Shown: piece by piece, positions 31,601 to 38,686 of the stretch
Position numbering within the stretch: position 1 is the stretch's first letter
Layout: every line of letters begins with the position of its first letter
Assembly: GCA_964483455.1 (NCBI GenBank)
Contig: CAZACK010000003.1
Span: forward strand, 39,440-103,439
Direction of reading: 5' to 3'
Source of the DNA: CAYZJD01 sp964483455
GTDB taxonomy: Bacteria > Acidobacteriota > Terriglobia > Bryobacterales > Bryobacteraceae
DNA length: 64,000 nt
Translations under genes and position numbers: made by a program
Notes under the pieces: generated by a model
Seen by the model: only the letters and a program-made list of their open reading frames with translations
Told to the model about the DNA's origin: nothing
Database searches by the model: none

Positions 31601-32244
31601 GCACAATTTCGCCCTTTGAGCGGCAGCGCAACAAGTCACTCGCCAGCGACGATGTGCCGCAAGTGTTTAACGTCACGTTCGTCTACGAGCTGCCGCTTGG
31701 CCATGGCAAGCGCTGGATGAGCACCAGCCGGGCGGCGGATCTCGCGCTGGGCGGGTGGTCGATCGCCAGTATCACCCGCTTCTCCTCCGGCTTGCCGTTC
31801 TACTTCCGTTCCGGCTACTGCAACGTGCCGGGCCAGTTCCGGGCGGGCTGCATCCCGGGATTCCTCAGCGAGAATATCTTCGCCCAGGACAAGGGCAGCT
31901 TCGACCCTGGAAGCGGCCAGACTCTGTTCAACAAGAGCGCGCTCGAACCGACTGACGCGTTCAATTTCTTCTGGGGTACCGGACCGCGGGTGTCGAACTT
32001 CCGCGCCTACGGTTACAAGAACCAGGACTTGGCCATCTACAAGGATTTCCGGATCACCGAACGGATGCGTTTCCAGTTGCGGGGCGAGTTTTTCAACCTG
32101 TTCAACTGGCACAACTTCGTTTCCTCCGGACAGTGGGGCGGGCAGGCCTTTACCACGGACCCCTCCAGCCCGGACTTCGGCAAATGGAACGGCAGCGTGA
32201 CCTCGCCGAGAAACATCCAGATCGGGGCGCGCTTCGAGTTCTAA
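28690..32244 (+). CDS. Oar-like TonB-dependent outer-membrane receptor 1
   Basis: An 1184-residue protein from GTG 28690, which follows AGGGGGT by seven bases; ATG 28699 is the alternative. Signal peptide (IFIFVLALALMTGTALAQ), then a carboxypeptidase-regulatory/Cna-B-like domain (~25-115: ISGTVLDPNNAPVPNAEVSV, GLYSFPNLITGTYEL), a plug region (~125-250: SAQFG-type residues replaced by AAQFAVLLPGVSTGG, and YEPQYGSTTSANIMVTTRSG), and a ~900-residue beta-barrel ending IGARFEF, with the C-terminal Phe used by the BAM machine. Oar-type receptors take up large or complex substrates in myxobacteria and acidobacteria; the ligand is unknown. It is monocistronic, ending at a terminator made from a repeat (32257-32308). 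A related receptor lies at 35041. Confidence 0.92.
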   Translation: MNGMEKTQSRIFIFVLALALMTGTALAQFRSTISGTVLDPNNAPVPNAEVSVTNTDTGTTANTTSGPDGLYSFPNLITGTYELKASATGFRPFVQRGITLTLNQLVRLDVKLELGTVEQSIEVVADASPLNFENATRQEGVAPETINDLPLIVSGSPRNAAQFAVLLPGVSTGGTNNAFDARINGGLQSGDEAIMDGVSMQQGTMSQTGMISFWDFRMTPDMISEFKVLTANYEPQYGSTTSANIMVTTRSGTNDFHGSLYEYHRNTNLNARQFGADKRPKDLEHDFGGAIGGPVKLPIAWSSWMKNYFYTNWEKFYIRGGVNRPTLTIPSLKQRAGDFTDWRDDTGALIPIFDPSSTRIVGGEIVRDQFQCGGVQNVICPSQFANSLALAWFKYLPQPTNDKPLNNYLVPQPVPDTILGDALHGLIKIDTYIADKHHIAATYWHQWAPPKFATTLPIEIANENLSKPQDSIIERINYDYTISPTVLNHFAFGYLNRNEGYGVLNAESVDLLPRIPGVPDNTRYPPAIDFSDGFAGFGASDGINTGNKTTRPAYVANDLVTWVKGKHTWKFGGEYRNIGQNFHTDGNLSGSFWFDRGATQIRGINSGNPIASFLLEQVASASAAFRTVSAWYMRADAFIWHVGDTWKATPKLTLNLGLRWDMFRPTAEKYNRLSFFDPIGANPAAGGRPGRLAFAGSDYGAASFGSRRPEETFKKGFGPRIGIAYAVNDKTVVRTGYGIFYTQAFYPNWGGGGNLDGFNADISFGSTQGGLVPAFDLSDGFPAVPADQLPPFIDAGFRNGRGTLYRPFDANRLTYSQQWNLSIERQLGADILVSTAYVGTKGTRLPSQLVPLNALDPRYLSMGNQLFDEFAPGQDTLNGVAAPYPGWAQQLLDAGCGPSVAQALLPYPQFCSALFGLNENAGNSTYHSFQAKVEKRFSQGTYLLAAYTLSKLITDAGHVDPEALTWSGLSGTISPFERQRNKSLASDDVPQVFNVTFVYELPLGHGKRWMSTSRAADLALGGWSIASITRFSSGLPFYFRSGYCNVPGQFRAGCIPGFLSENIFAQDKGSFDPGSGQTLFNKSALEPTDAFNFFWGTGPRVSNFRAYGYKNQDLAIYKDFRITERMRFQLRGEFFNLFNWHNFVSSGQWGGQAFTTDPSSPDFGKWNGSVTSPRNIQIGARFEF

Positions 32245-32256
32245 CGGAGGACCAGA

Positions 32257-32286
32257 GTTAACCGCAGAGCCGCGGAGGACGCAGAG
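32257..32286 (+). repeat. CAGAG interspersed repeat, copy 2
   Basis: Begins GTTAACCGCAGAGCCGCGGA and ends GACGCAGAG. It is the best match to the shared core and forms the left side of the terminator stem that follows. Confidence 0.7.
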
Positions 32287-32308
32287 TCCTCCGCGGCTCT
32301 TTTGTTTT
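32266..32308 (+). terminator. Rho-independent terminator of receptor 1, built from the CAGAG repeat
   Basis: Perfect 14-base stem: AGAGCCGCGGAGGA (32266-32279) pairs with TCCTCCGCGGCTCT (32287-32300) around a 7-base loop, followed by TTTGTTTT. The left arm and loop are the CAGAG repeat itself; the right arm is its reverse complement. Confidence 0.9.
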
Positions 32309-32343
32309 CATACGCGCAATCCGCCCCAAGATACAGTGGCAAT

Positions 32344-32589
32344 ATGAAACAACGATTGATATTGCCAGCAACATCCTGGAACGCTCCAGAGATCTGGCCC
32401 GCCGCGAAGGAATCACGCTGCGTTCCATGGTCGAAGAAGGCCTCGAGCTGGTTCTGGAGCGGCCGTCAAGCCCGGCGGCGAACGCCCGTCAAGCCCGTGA
32501 CGTTCCGGGGAAAGGGTCTGACGCCCCAGTTCCGCAACGCCGGGTGGGACCGCATCCGGAACGCGGCCTACGAGGACCGCGGCGCATGA
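32344..32589 (+). pseudogene. Broken VapB/DUF2191-type antitoxin gene (two compensating frameshifts)
   Basis: The ATG at 32344 starts in one frame; the recognisable body (TTIDIASNILERSRDLARRE, GITLRSMVEEGLELVLE) is in the next frame from 32349; the family C-terminus (VTFRGKGLTPQF, AGWDRIRNAAYEDRGA) is back in the first frame and stops at 32589. One base is missing just after MK and the frame is regained somewhere around 32470-32500. As written the reading frame yields a scrambled middle, so no working antitoxin is expected. The stop overlaps the ATG of a PIN-domain toxin remnant (ATGA), the normal VapBC layout. Confidence 0.8.
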
Positions 32590-32630
32590 TCGCGGGGGAC
32601 ACCAATCTCCTGGTTTACGCTCATCGGGGG
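32586..32630 (+). pseudogene. Truncated VapC-like PIN toxin (first ~14 codons)
   Basis: ATG 32586 begins MIAGDTNLLVYAHR, the exact N-terminal strand of a PIN-domain VapC, where the Asp is the first metal ligand. After that the similarity ends, and a repeat of the second family (32636-32655) follows, then the end of the GH113-like gene. The rest of the toxin (~115 residues) is gone. Confidence 0.75.
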
Positions 32631-32635
32631 GCTGC

Positions 32636-32655
32636 CTATCTGCGTTCATCGGCGG
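32636..32655. repeat. ATCGGCG interspersed repeat (second family), single copy
   Basis: TATCTGCGTTCATCGGCGG, matching the units of the hairpin at 60758-60840. It sits exactly where the VapC-like remnant loses similarity. Confidence 0.6.
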
Positions 32656-32680
32656 CCCAAAATGCCGCGCGTGCGAGCGT

Positions 32681-33682
32681 TCACCGCGCCCCGTTCAGAA
32701 ACCACTTGCCGATGACCTCCATGGCCGGCTTGCGCCACGGTGTGTGCGAGCCGTCCCCGGGGCCTCCGAAGCCGTTGCTGCCCACCTTCCACCAATACAC
32801 GCCTCCAAACCACGGCTGCTTGTAGAAGGCGCGGAAGACCGCCTCGTAGCATCGCGCCTGGTCCTCCGGGGACAGGCGGCGCGGCGTCTCATCCCAGGGC
32901 TTGCGGTGCGGATCGGCGAGGCTGGCGAAACCGGCCTCGGTGAAGATGACCGGGCGCTGGTACTTGTCCTGGACCTCTTCGAGGCGCCGGACGATCGGGT
33001 CCATGGCAAGGTTGTCCGGGAGCGGGTAGTACAGGTTCACGCCGAGGTAGTCGAGCGCGTCCCAGAACTTGATGCCTTCGAACTCCGCGCCCCAGTTGGC
33101 GGCGTACACAATCGGCCCCCTGTACAGCTTTCGCGCGCGGGCAATCAACGCGCGCCATTCCTTCTCGTAGCGGGTGAGACGGGCAAGCTCTACCCCGATG
33201 CAAAACACGTCCGCCCGAGTCCTCGTCGCCAGCGACGCATAGTGCTCGACAAACAACCGGTATTGCGCGAACCACTGATTCCTGTCCGCCGGCGATTCGA
33301 ACTTCATCTCCCCCGGGTAGGCGCCGTGAATCCAAAGCTGCGGCTTGAGCAGCACCTTGAGCCCTCGCTCGTGAGCCGCTTTGCTGATCCACTCAACGGA
33401 GGCGTCGTTCTCCATGATGCGCGACATCCCGAACCGGATCTCGGGCGAATCGCGGCGGCCGAACCCATAGGGCACGATCGCCACCGTGTTCACTCCGTAC
33501 TTTTGCAGCTCGGACAGCATCCCGGCCGCGCGCTGCGACCGGTATGCGTCCGGCCACTCGGCGGTGAAGTTCACGCCTTTGTGGAAAAAGTGCTGGATTT
33601 GCCCCGGGGAAGGCCCGCCCAACAGCAGCGCAACGGCTGGGAACGCGAGCCACACCCGGCCATGGTTGTCTGTTGCCTTCAT
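32681..33682 (-). CDS. Exported GH113-like glycoside hydrolase (TIM barrel)
   Basis: A 333-residue exported protein (leader VWLAFPAVALLLGG). The barrel resembles GH113 mannanases: HKGVNFTAEWPD, NTVAIVPYGFG, LLKPQLWIHG, VFCIGVELARL with a candidate acid/base Glu, VYAANWGAEFEGIKFWDALD, YLGVNLYYPL, VIFTEAGFASLA with a candidate nucleophile Glu, and WWKVGSNGFGG. Family members act on beta-mannan or related glycans. Its ATG at 33682 overlaps the TGA of the radical-SAM gene by one base (TGATG), so the two are coupled; the frame is open upstream but that stretch belongs to the radical-SAM gene. Assignment to GH113 is by eye, medium certainty. Confidence 0.72.
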   Translation of the reverse strand: MKATDNHGRVWLAFPAVALLLGGPSPGQIQHFFHKGVNFTAEWPDAYRSQRAAGMLSELQKYGVNTVAIVPYGFGRRDSPEIRFGMSRIMENDASVEWISKAAHERGLKVLLKPQLWIHGAYPGEMKFESPADRNQWFAQYRLFVEHYASLATRTRADVFCIGVELARLTRYEKEWRALIARARKLYRGPIVYAANWGAEFEGIKFWDALDYLGVNLYYPLPDNLAMDPIVRRLEEVQDKYQRPVIFTEAGFASLADPHRKPWDETPRRLSPEDQARCYEAVFRAFYKQPWFGGVYWWKVGSNGFGGPGDGSHTPWRKPAMEVIGKWFLNGAR

Positions 33683-34881
33683 CACCGGTACGCGCTTGCC
33701 CCTTGCACTTCCGCCGGCCCCCGGCGGCGCAGGATTTTCTCCACCTCCGCGCGCAGCGGCCCCAGACTTCTGGCGTAGATCATCTTGTAAGCGGGGCAGA
33801 AGTAGTCGAGATCGCTGAAATTGCCCCGCGGGCCGTGGCGGAACTTCGGGCAGCCGCCGTGGCAGATGAACTGGTACTCGCAGACCTGGCAGTCGGGATG
33901 CGGGATCGTCTTGTTCGCCGCGAAGCTGAGCCGGCGCCGGCGGCGACCGATCTCGGGCCAGGAATCGACGGTGAGGTTGCCCAGTTTCCAGCCCGATTCC
34001 ACGAAGAAGTCGCACGGGTAGACATCGCCGTTGTACTCCACCACCACGTAGCTGTCGCAGGTCGCGTGCAGGGTGCAATTGCCGGGCTGGATCCCGGCCA
34101 GCGCCTCGGCGAGATTGTCGAACAAGCGAATGCGCATCTTGCGGCGGTCGGGCCACCAGAGGTCGAACGTCTCAAGCAGGAACCGCCCGTACTGCGCGGG
34201 CGTGATGCTGAATGGCAAAGGACTGCCGTCGCTGGCGAATTCCGCCAGCGGGATGTACTGCACCTGGTCAATACCCAGCCCGCGGAAGAACCGGTACAGC
34301 TCCCGTGGCTGGTCGATGTTGGCCTGGCTCAACACGCAGAGCGCGTTGAACTCGACCTTGTTCCGCTGAAGAACCTCAATGCCCCGCATCACCTGCTTCC
34401 AGGTGCCGCGCCCCTCCTTGTTGTACCGGTAGAGATCGTGCACGCCCTCGGGGCCGTCGATGGAAACGCCGAGCAGCCAGTTGTACTCTCGAAACAGCGC
34501 GCACCAGTCGTCGTCGATCAGGATGGCGTTGGTCTGAAGCGCGTTGCTCACATTCTGCCCGTTGCGCCCGTACCGCTGCTGGCAATCCATGAGTTTTTCG
34601 AAAAAGCGCAGCCCGGCAAGCGTCGGCTCTCCGCCCTGGAAGGCGAAGACGCTGTCCGGATATGAGTAGAAGAGGTACGTCTCGACCAGGCGCTCGAGCG
34701 TCTCGAAGCTCATGCGGCGGCCGGGCATCGCCTTGTACGGATCCGCCTTGCGGTCGAGGTAGAAGCAGTAGGCGCAGTCGAGATTGCAGACGGCCGAGGC
34801 CGGCTTGATCAGCAGCGACCGGATGCGAGGAGTGGCTCCCGATCCATCGCCCAGTATGGGAAACGCTCCCGCACCGCCCAT
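33682..34881 (-). CDS. Radical SAM/SPASM protein, anaerobic sulfatase-maturase-like
   Basis: A 399-residue radical SAM enzyme from ATG 34881. SAVCNLDCAYCFYLDRK has the CxxxCxxC cluster motif; FAFQGGEPTLAG is the GGEP motif, GVSIDGPEGVHDLYR the family's middle region, and the C-terminal SPASM part carries further Cys (CTLHATCDSYVVVEYNGDVYPCDFF, CQVCEYQFICHGGCPKF). anSME enzymes convert Cys or Ser to formylglycine in sulfatases; others in this group modify peptides. Here the downstream neighbour is a glycosidase, not a sulfatase, and the only sulfatase-like gene in the window is far away and lacks the CxPxR target. The true substrate is unknown. Confidence 0.85.
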   Translation of the reverse strand: MGGAGAFPILGDGSGATPRIRSLLIKPASAVCNLDCAYCFYLDRKADPYKAMPGRRMSFETLERLVETYLFYSYPDSVFAFQGGEPTLAGLRFFEKLMDCQQRYGRNGQNVSNALQTNAILIDDDWCALFREYNWLLGVSIDGPEGVHDLYRYNKEGRGTWKQVMRGIEVLQRNKVEFNALCVLSQANIDQPRELYRFFRGLGIDQVQYIPLAEFASDGSPLPFSITPAQYGRFLLETFDLWWPDRRKMRIRLFDNLAEALAGIQPGNCTLHATCDSYVVVEYNGDVYPCDFFVESGWKLGNLTVDSWPEIGRRRRRLSFAANKTIPHPDCQVCEYQFICHGGCPKFRHGPRGNFSDLDYFCPAYKMIYARSLGPLRAEVEKILRRRGPAEVQGASAYR

Positions 34882-34947
34882 GAGCCCGAGTCTAGCATTG
34901 ATTTCCGCCTGCCTCGGGCGGCCGGCCGGGGTCGGGCGCCGCCGGCG

Positions 34948-34977
34948 TTGATCCGGGAGGGGCCCTGGTAGTATAGT
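34948..34977 (+). promoter_or_regulatory. Possible promoter of Oar-like receptor 2
   Basis: TTGATC (34948-34953), 18 bases, TATAGT (34972-34977). Downstream, GGGGAGGAAAGGAT immediately precedes the ATG at 35041, a strong ribosome binding site. Weaker than the receptor 1 promoter. Confidence 0.4.
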
Positions 34978-35040
34978 GGCGCAAGCGGGGGAGGCCTCGG
35001 CCTTCCGGCGCTGCGACATCGACGAAGGGGAGGAAAGGAT

Positions 35041-38000
35041 ATGCTTCTATCGGCGTGCTTGAAGGTCTTCCGGCCGGCCGCCGCGAGGGTCTGCCTCGTT
35101 CTGACGCTGGCGCTCGTGTCGAGCGCTGTGTTCGCTCAGGAATACCGCGGGCGCATTCAGGGAACCGTCATGGATTCCACGACGGCCGCAATCCCGGGTG
35201 CGAAAGTAACGCTGACGAACAACCGCACCGGCGTGGAGGTCGTCCGACACACGGGCGAGACCGGCCGTTACCTGTTCGACCTGGTGGAACCGGGAAGTTA
35301 CAACCTCACCGTGGAAAACGCCGGGTTCAGCAAATTCGTGCTGGAAAGCATCAACGTGCCGTCCCGCGCCGACTTGACGCTGGACGCCACGCTGAAACCC
35401 GGCGAAGTGCGGGAAACCATCTCCGTTGTCGCCGAGGCCGCCGCGCTTCAGCTCAACACCGCCAAGCTGGAGACCACGGTGGACCAGAAGCTGACGCAAA
35501 GCCTGCCGCAGTTGTATCGGAACCCGTTCCTGCTGGCGCAGTTGGACCCATCGGTTGAGAGCACCTCCTGGGGTGAGGACAACCCTTACGACACGTGGGC
35601 ATCCAATAACTTGCGGATCGGGGGCAGCAGCCAGTTCACCAACGACTTGCAGGTGGACGGCAGCCCCTCCGGCATCAGCGTGAAAACCGGCTACGTCCCT
35701 TCGCCGGACATGGTGCAGGAAGTCAACGTCCTGCAAAACGCCGTGGACGCCGAATACGGGCACAGTTCCGGCTCGGCCATCAGCGTGGTGATGAGGGCCG
35801 GCACCAACGAGTACCACGGGTCCGCCTTCGCACAGTACGCCAGGCCGTACTGGAATGCTCTGGAAAACCGCGTGTACCGCACGGAAAACCAGACCCGGAA
35901 TAACATGTTCGGCTTCACTCTGGGCGGGCGCATCCTCAAAGACCGGCTGTTCAACTTCGCCGGTTTCGAGCTGTGGAACAAGATCGAACCGGGAGCACTC
36001 TATAACTCGGTGCCGACCGACCTGGAACGGACCGGAGACTTCTCGCAGACCCTGACCGACGATGGGTTCCTGCGGCCGATTTACGACCCGTGGTCCACTC
36101 AAACGGCCCCCGATGGCACGGTCACCCGCACTCCGTTTGGCAACAACCAGATTCCAGGCAGCCGGATCGCGCCGGTCGCCGCCCGCTACATCGGCCAGCT
36201 CTGGAAGCCGAACGGTCCCGGGATTGACGCGCTTCACACCAACAACTATGTGGTGTCGACTCCGATCAAGTACCCATACAAGAACTTCTCGGATCGGGTG
36301 GACTACATCGCCAGCGACAAACTCCGCGTCTACGGCCGCGTGAGCATCACCCGCACGCCGGTCCAGGTCGTCGGCAATCCGACCGGCTCACCGATCTTCA
36401 TGTCGGATCGGGGCGCCGACTATAACATGACCTCCTATGCCGGCGACGCCACTTACACCGTAAGCCCCTCGACGATTCTGAACTTCCACGGCGGCTACCA
36501 CAATTTCCGGGACACCTCCCATTTCGCGACCGAGTTCGCTGACGAATGGTCCTGGGAGGGCGTTTTCCCGAATTCCGATTTCTACAAGGTCGTCTTCGCC
36601 GACCCGGGCATCCCGAAGCTGATTCCGCGCATGAGCGTTTGCAATCCGAATGCCTGGCCGTGCACCCATATGGGTCCTGGCGGAGGCTATTGGCATGAGA
36701 CTCCGCATGCCTGGGAGTTCAGCACAAAGCTTGCCCAGCAGCGCGGAGCGCATTATCTGAAAACCGGGGTGGACGTCCGGCGCAACACCACCGACAGTTT
36801 GCTGCTGCTGGTCAACCCCGGCTTTGGCTTTGACCCGCAGCCCACCGCCGACACGTATGTAAACCCGAACCTGCTGTTGTCCGGCGATGCTTATGCGACG
36901 TTCCTCCTGGGCGCCATTGCGCCGACATTCGCCGCCGGCTGGGGCGCCAACGGGAACAATTGGGACAGCGGCGCCACCGGCTTTCCGGTGAACATCAAGC
37001 CGAAGGTGCAGCGGCGTTTCTACGGCTTCTACTTCAACGACGACTGGAAAGCGACCCGGAACCTCACCCTGAACCTCGGGCTGCGGTACGAGTGGGAGTC
37101 GCCGTTTGAAGATCAAGAAAACCGCGTGACGCGAGCCCTGGACCTCGACGCCGCCATACCGGAATTGCAGGGCCTGGCGATGCCGGCCGAGGTCGCCCAG
37201 TTCTACAAGGGGACGTGGAAGATGACCGGGGCCTTTCAGTTCGCTACCGACGAGCATCCCGGATCGTGGGACGGGGGATGGGGAACGATTTCGCCTCGCA
37301 TCGGAGCGGCCTACCGGCTGAATGACAAGACGGTGATCCGTGGAGCCTACGGACGCTACGTGACTCCCTGGACCACGAACCCCGGCCACGACCAGCTCAG
37401 CGGCTTTCCGATATACGGCTACAGTAACTTCACCGGCGCTCCGGATCCGATCCAGGGTGTGCCCCAGATGGACTTGCGAGATCCGTTTCCTCCCACCAAC
37501 CCGATCGCGCCTTCCTATGAGAAGCGCCTGGGCATTTACACCATGCTGGGGAACTCGTTGTACTACTTCAACCGGGACCGCCGGCGCAGCAACAGCGACC
37601 GCTTTAACATTTCCGTGCAGCGGCAGTTGCCGTTTTCGGTCGTGCTGGATGTCACGTATTTCCTCAACCGGACCAGCCAGGTGTTTGAGACCGATTACAA
37701 CATCAACCAGGTCGACCCCCAGATTTATTACACATACAAAGAGCAAACCCTGGGCGTGATCGACAACCCGTTCTACAACCTCCTCCCCGTCGAGAAATTC
37801 CCCGGCCAGCTCCGCTATCAGCCGCAGGTGGGTGTGACCGAGTTAGCCAGGCCGTATCCGCACTACGGGGACATCGTCGTCGTCGACGGCTTGGAAGGCG
37901 GGACGATGAAATATCAGGCTTTGCAGATCAAACTTCAGAAGAATTACAGCCACGGCCTCTCTCTGCTCGTCGGCTACAGCTACCACGTGGAAAAGGGTCA

Positions 38001-38574
38001 GCGGTTTTACGACGACATCGACAACTACAATCGCAAGTACACCTGGCTGGAGCCGTACACCTACCGCCAGCGGTTCACGCTGGCCGGCACCTGGGACGTG
38101 CCGTTCGGCAAGGGCCGAGCCTTCCTGAGCAGCGCCCCGCGGGTGGTGGACGCCGTTCTCGGAGGCTGGAAGCTGAGTCCGGTGATTTACTGGCGCTCGG
38201 GCAACCTGCTGCAATTCTACGGGATGCTGTGGGACGGCTCCGACCCCAAGATCGGCAATCCGACTCCCGGCCAGTGGTTCCGGACCTCGGGATTCGAAAG
38301 ACTGCCCGACTTCACGCCCCGCAGGAATCCGTGGTACTTCGACGGCCTGTATGGCCCGGGGGTTTTCAACATGAACGGTTCGCTGGCCAAGGGCTTCCGG
38401 ATCACCGAGAAGCTCAAGGTGCAGGTGAAGGCCGATGCGTTTAACGTGCTCAACAACCTGAGTTGGGGCGACCCTTCCACCAGCGTGGATGACGCCAATT
38501 TCGGAGCCATCACCAACCAGGCGTACTTGACCTACGGGCGGCGCGTCCAACTGGGAGCTCGTATCGAGTTTTAG
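35041..38574 (+). CDS. Oar-like TonB-dependent outer-membrane receptor 2
   Basis: An 1177-residue outer-membrane protein. Leader (LVLTLALVSSAVFAQ), carboxypeptidase-regulatory domain (~35-120: IQGTVMDSTTAAIPGAKVTL, GRYLFDLVEPGSYNL), plug (~140-260: LPQLYRNPFLLAQL, QVDGSPSGISVKTGY, VDAEYGHSSGSAISVVMRAG), then a long barrel rich in Tyr/Phe/Asn strands and a C-terminal VQLGARIEF. It shares layout and termini with receptor 1 but little identity in between, so it probably binds another ligand. A classic terminator follows at 38605-38634. The next genes are a TPR-CRTAC pair, an order I have seen to be common for Oar-like receptors; this is inference. Confidence 0.92.
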   Translation: MLLSACLKVFRPAAARVCLVLTLALVSSAVFAQEYRGRIQGTVMDSTTAAIPGAKVTLTNNRTGVEVVRHTGETGRYLFDLVEPGSYNLTVENAGFSKFVLESINVPSRADLTLDATLKPGEVRETISVVAEAAALQLNTAKLETTVDQKLTQSLPQLYRNPFLLAQLDPSVESTSWGEDNPYDTWASNNLRIGGSSQFTNDLQVDGSPSGISVKTGYVPSPDMVQEVNVLQNAVDAEYGHSSGSAISVVMRAGTNEYHGSAFAQYARPYWNALENRVYRTENQTRNNMFGFTLGGRILKDRLFNFAGFELWNKIEPGALYNSVPTDLERTGDFSQTLTDDGFLRPIYDPWSTQTAPDGTVTRTPFGNNQIPGSRIAPVAARYIGQLWKPNGPGIDALHTNNYVVSTPIKYPYKNFSDRVDYIASDKLRVYGRVSITRTPVQVVGNPTGSPIFMSDRGADYNMTSYAGDATYTVSPSTILNFHGGYHNFRDTSHFATEFADEWSWEGVFPNSDFYKVVFADPGIPKLIPRMSVCNPNAWPCTHMGPGGGYWHETPHAWEFSTKLAQQRGAHYLKTGVDVRRNTTDSLLLLVNPGFGFDPQPTADTYVNPNLLLSGDAYATFLLGAIAPTFAAGWGANGNNWDSGATGFPVNIKPKVQRRFYGFYFNDDWKATRNLTLNLGLRYEWESPFEDQENRVTRALDLDAAIPELQGLAMPAEVAQFYKGTWKMTGAFQFATDEHPGSWDGGWGTISPRIGAAYRLNDKTVIRGAYGRYVTPWTTNPGHDQLSGFPIYGYSNFTGAPDPIQGVPQMDLRDPFPPTNPIAPSYEKRLGIYTMLGNSLYYFNRDRRRSNSDRFNISVQRQLPFSVVLDVTYFLNRTSQVFETDYNINQVDPQIYYTYKEQTLGVIDNPFYNLLPVEKFPGQLRYQPQVGVTELARPYPHYGDIVVVDGLEGGTMKYQALQIKLQKNYSHGLSLLVGYSYHVEKGQRFYDDIDNYNRKYTWLEPYTYRQRFTLAGTWDVPFGKGRAFLSSAPRVVDAVLGGWKLSPVIYWRSGNLLQFYGMLWDGSDPKIGNPTPGQWFRTSGFERLPDFTPRRNPWYFDGLYGPGVFNMNGSLAKGFRITEKLKVQVKADAFNVLNNLSWGDPSTSVDDANFGAITNQAYLTYGRRVQLGARIEF

Positions 38575-38604
38575 CGCGTGTTTCGCTGAACCTGGCGTCC
38601 TAGG

Positions 38605-38634
38605 GCCCCCTGCCGGTGCGGAGGGGGCTTTTTT
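38605..38634 (+). terminator. Rho-independent terminator of receptor 2
   Basis: GCCCCCT (38605-38611) pairs perfectly with AGGGGGC (38622-38628) around a 10-base loop, followed by six T. It separates the receptor from the TPR gene. Confidence 0.88.
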
Positions 38635-38686
38635 CTTGCGTTTGCGGCGGATTCCCTGTTCCGGATAAGATTGAGTCCGATTGCGC

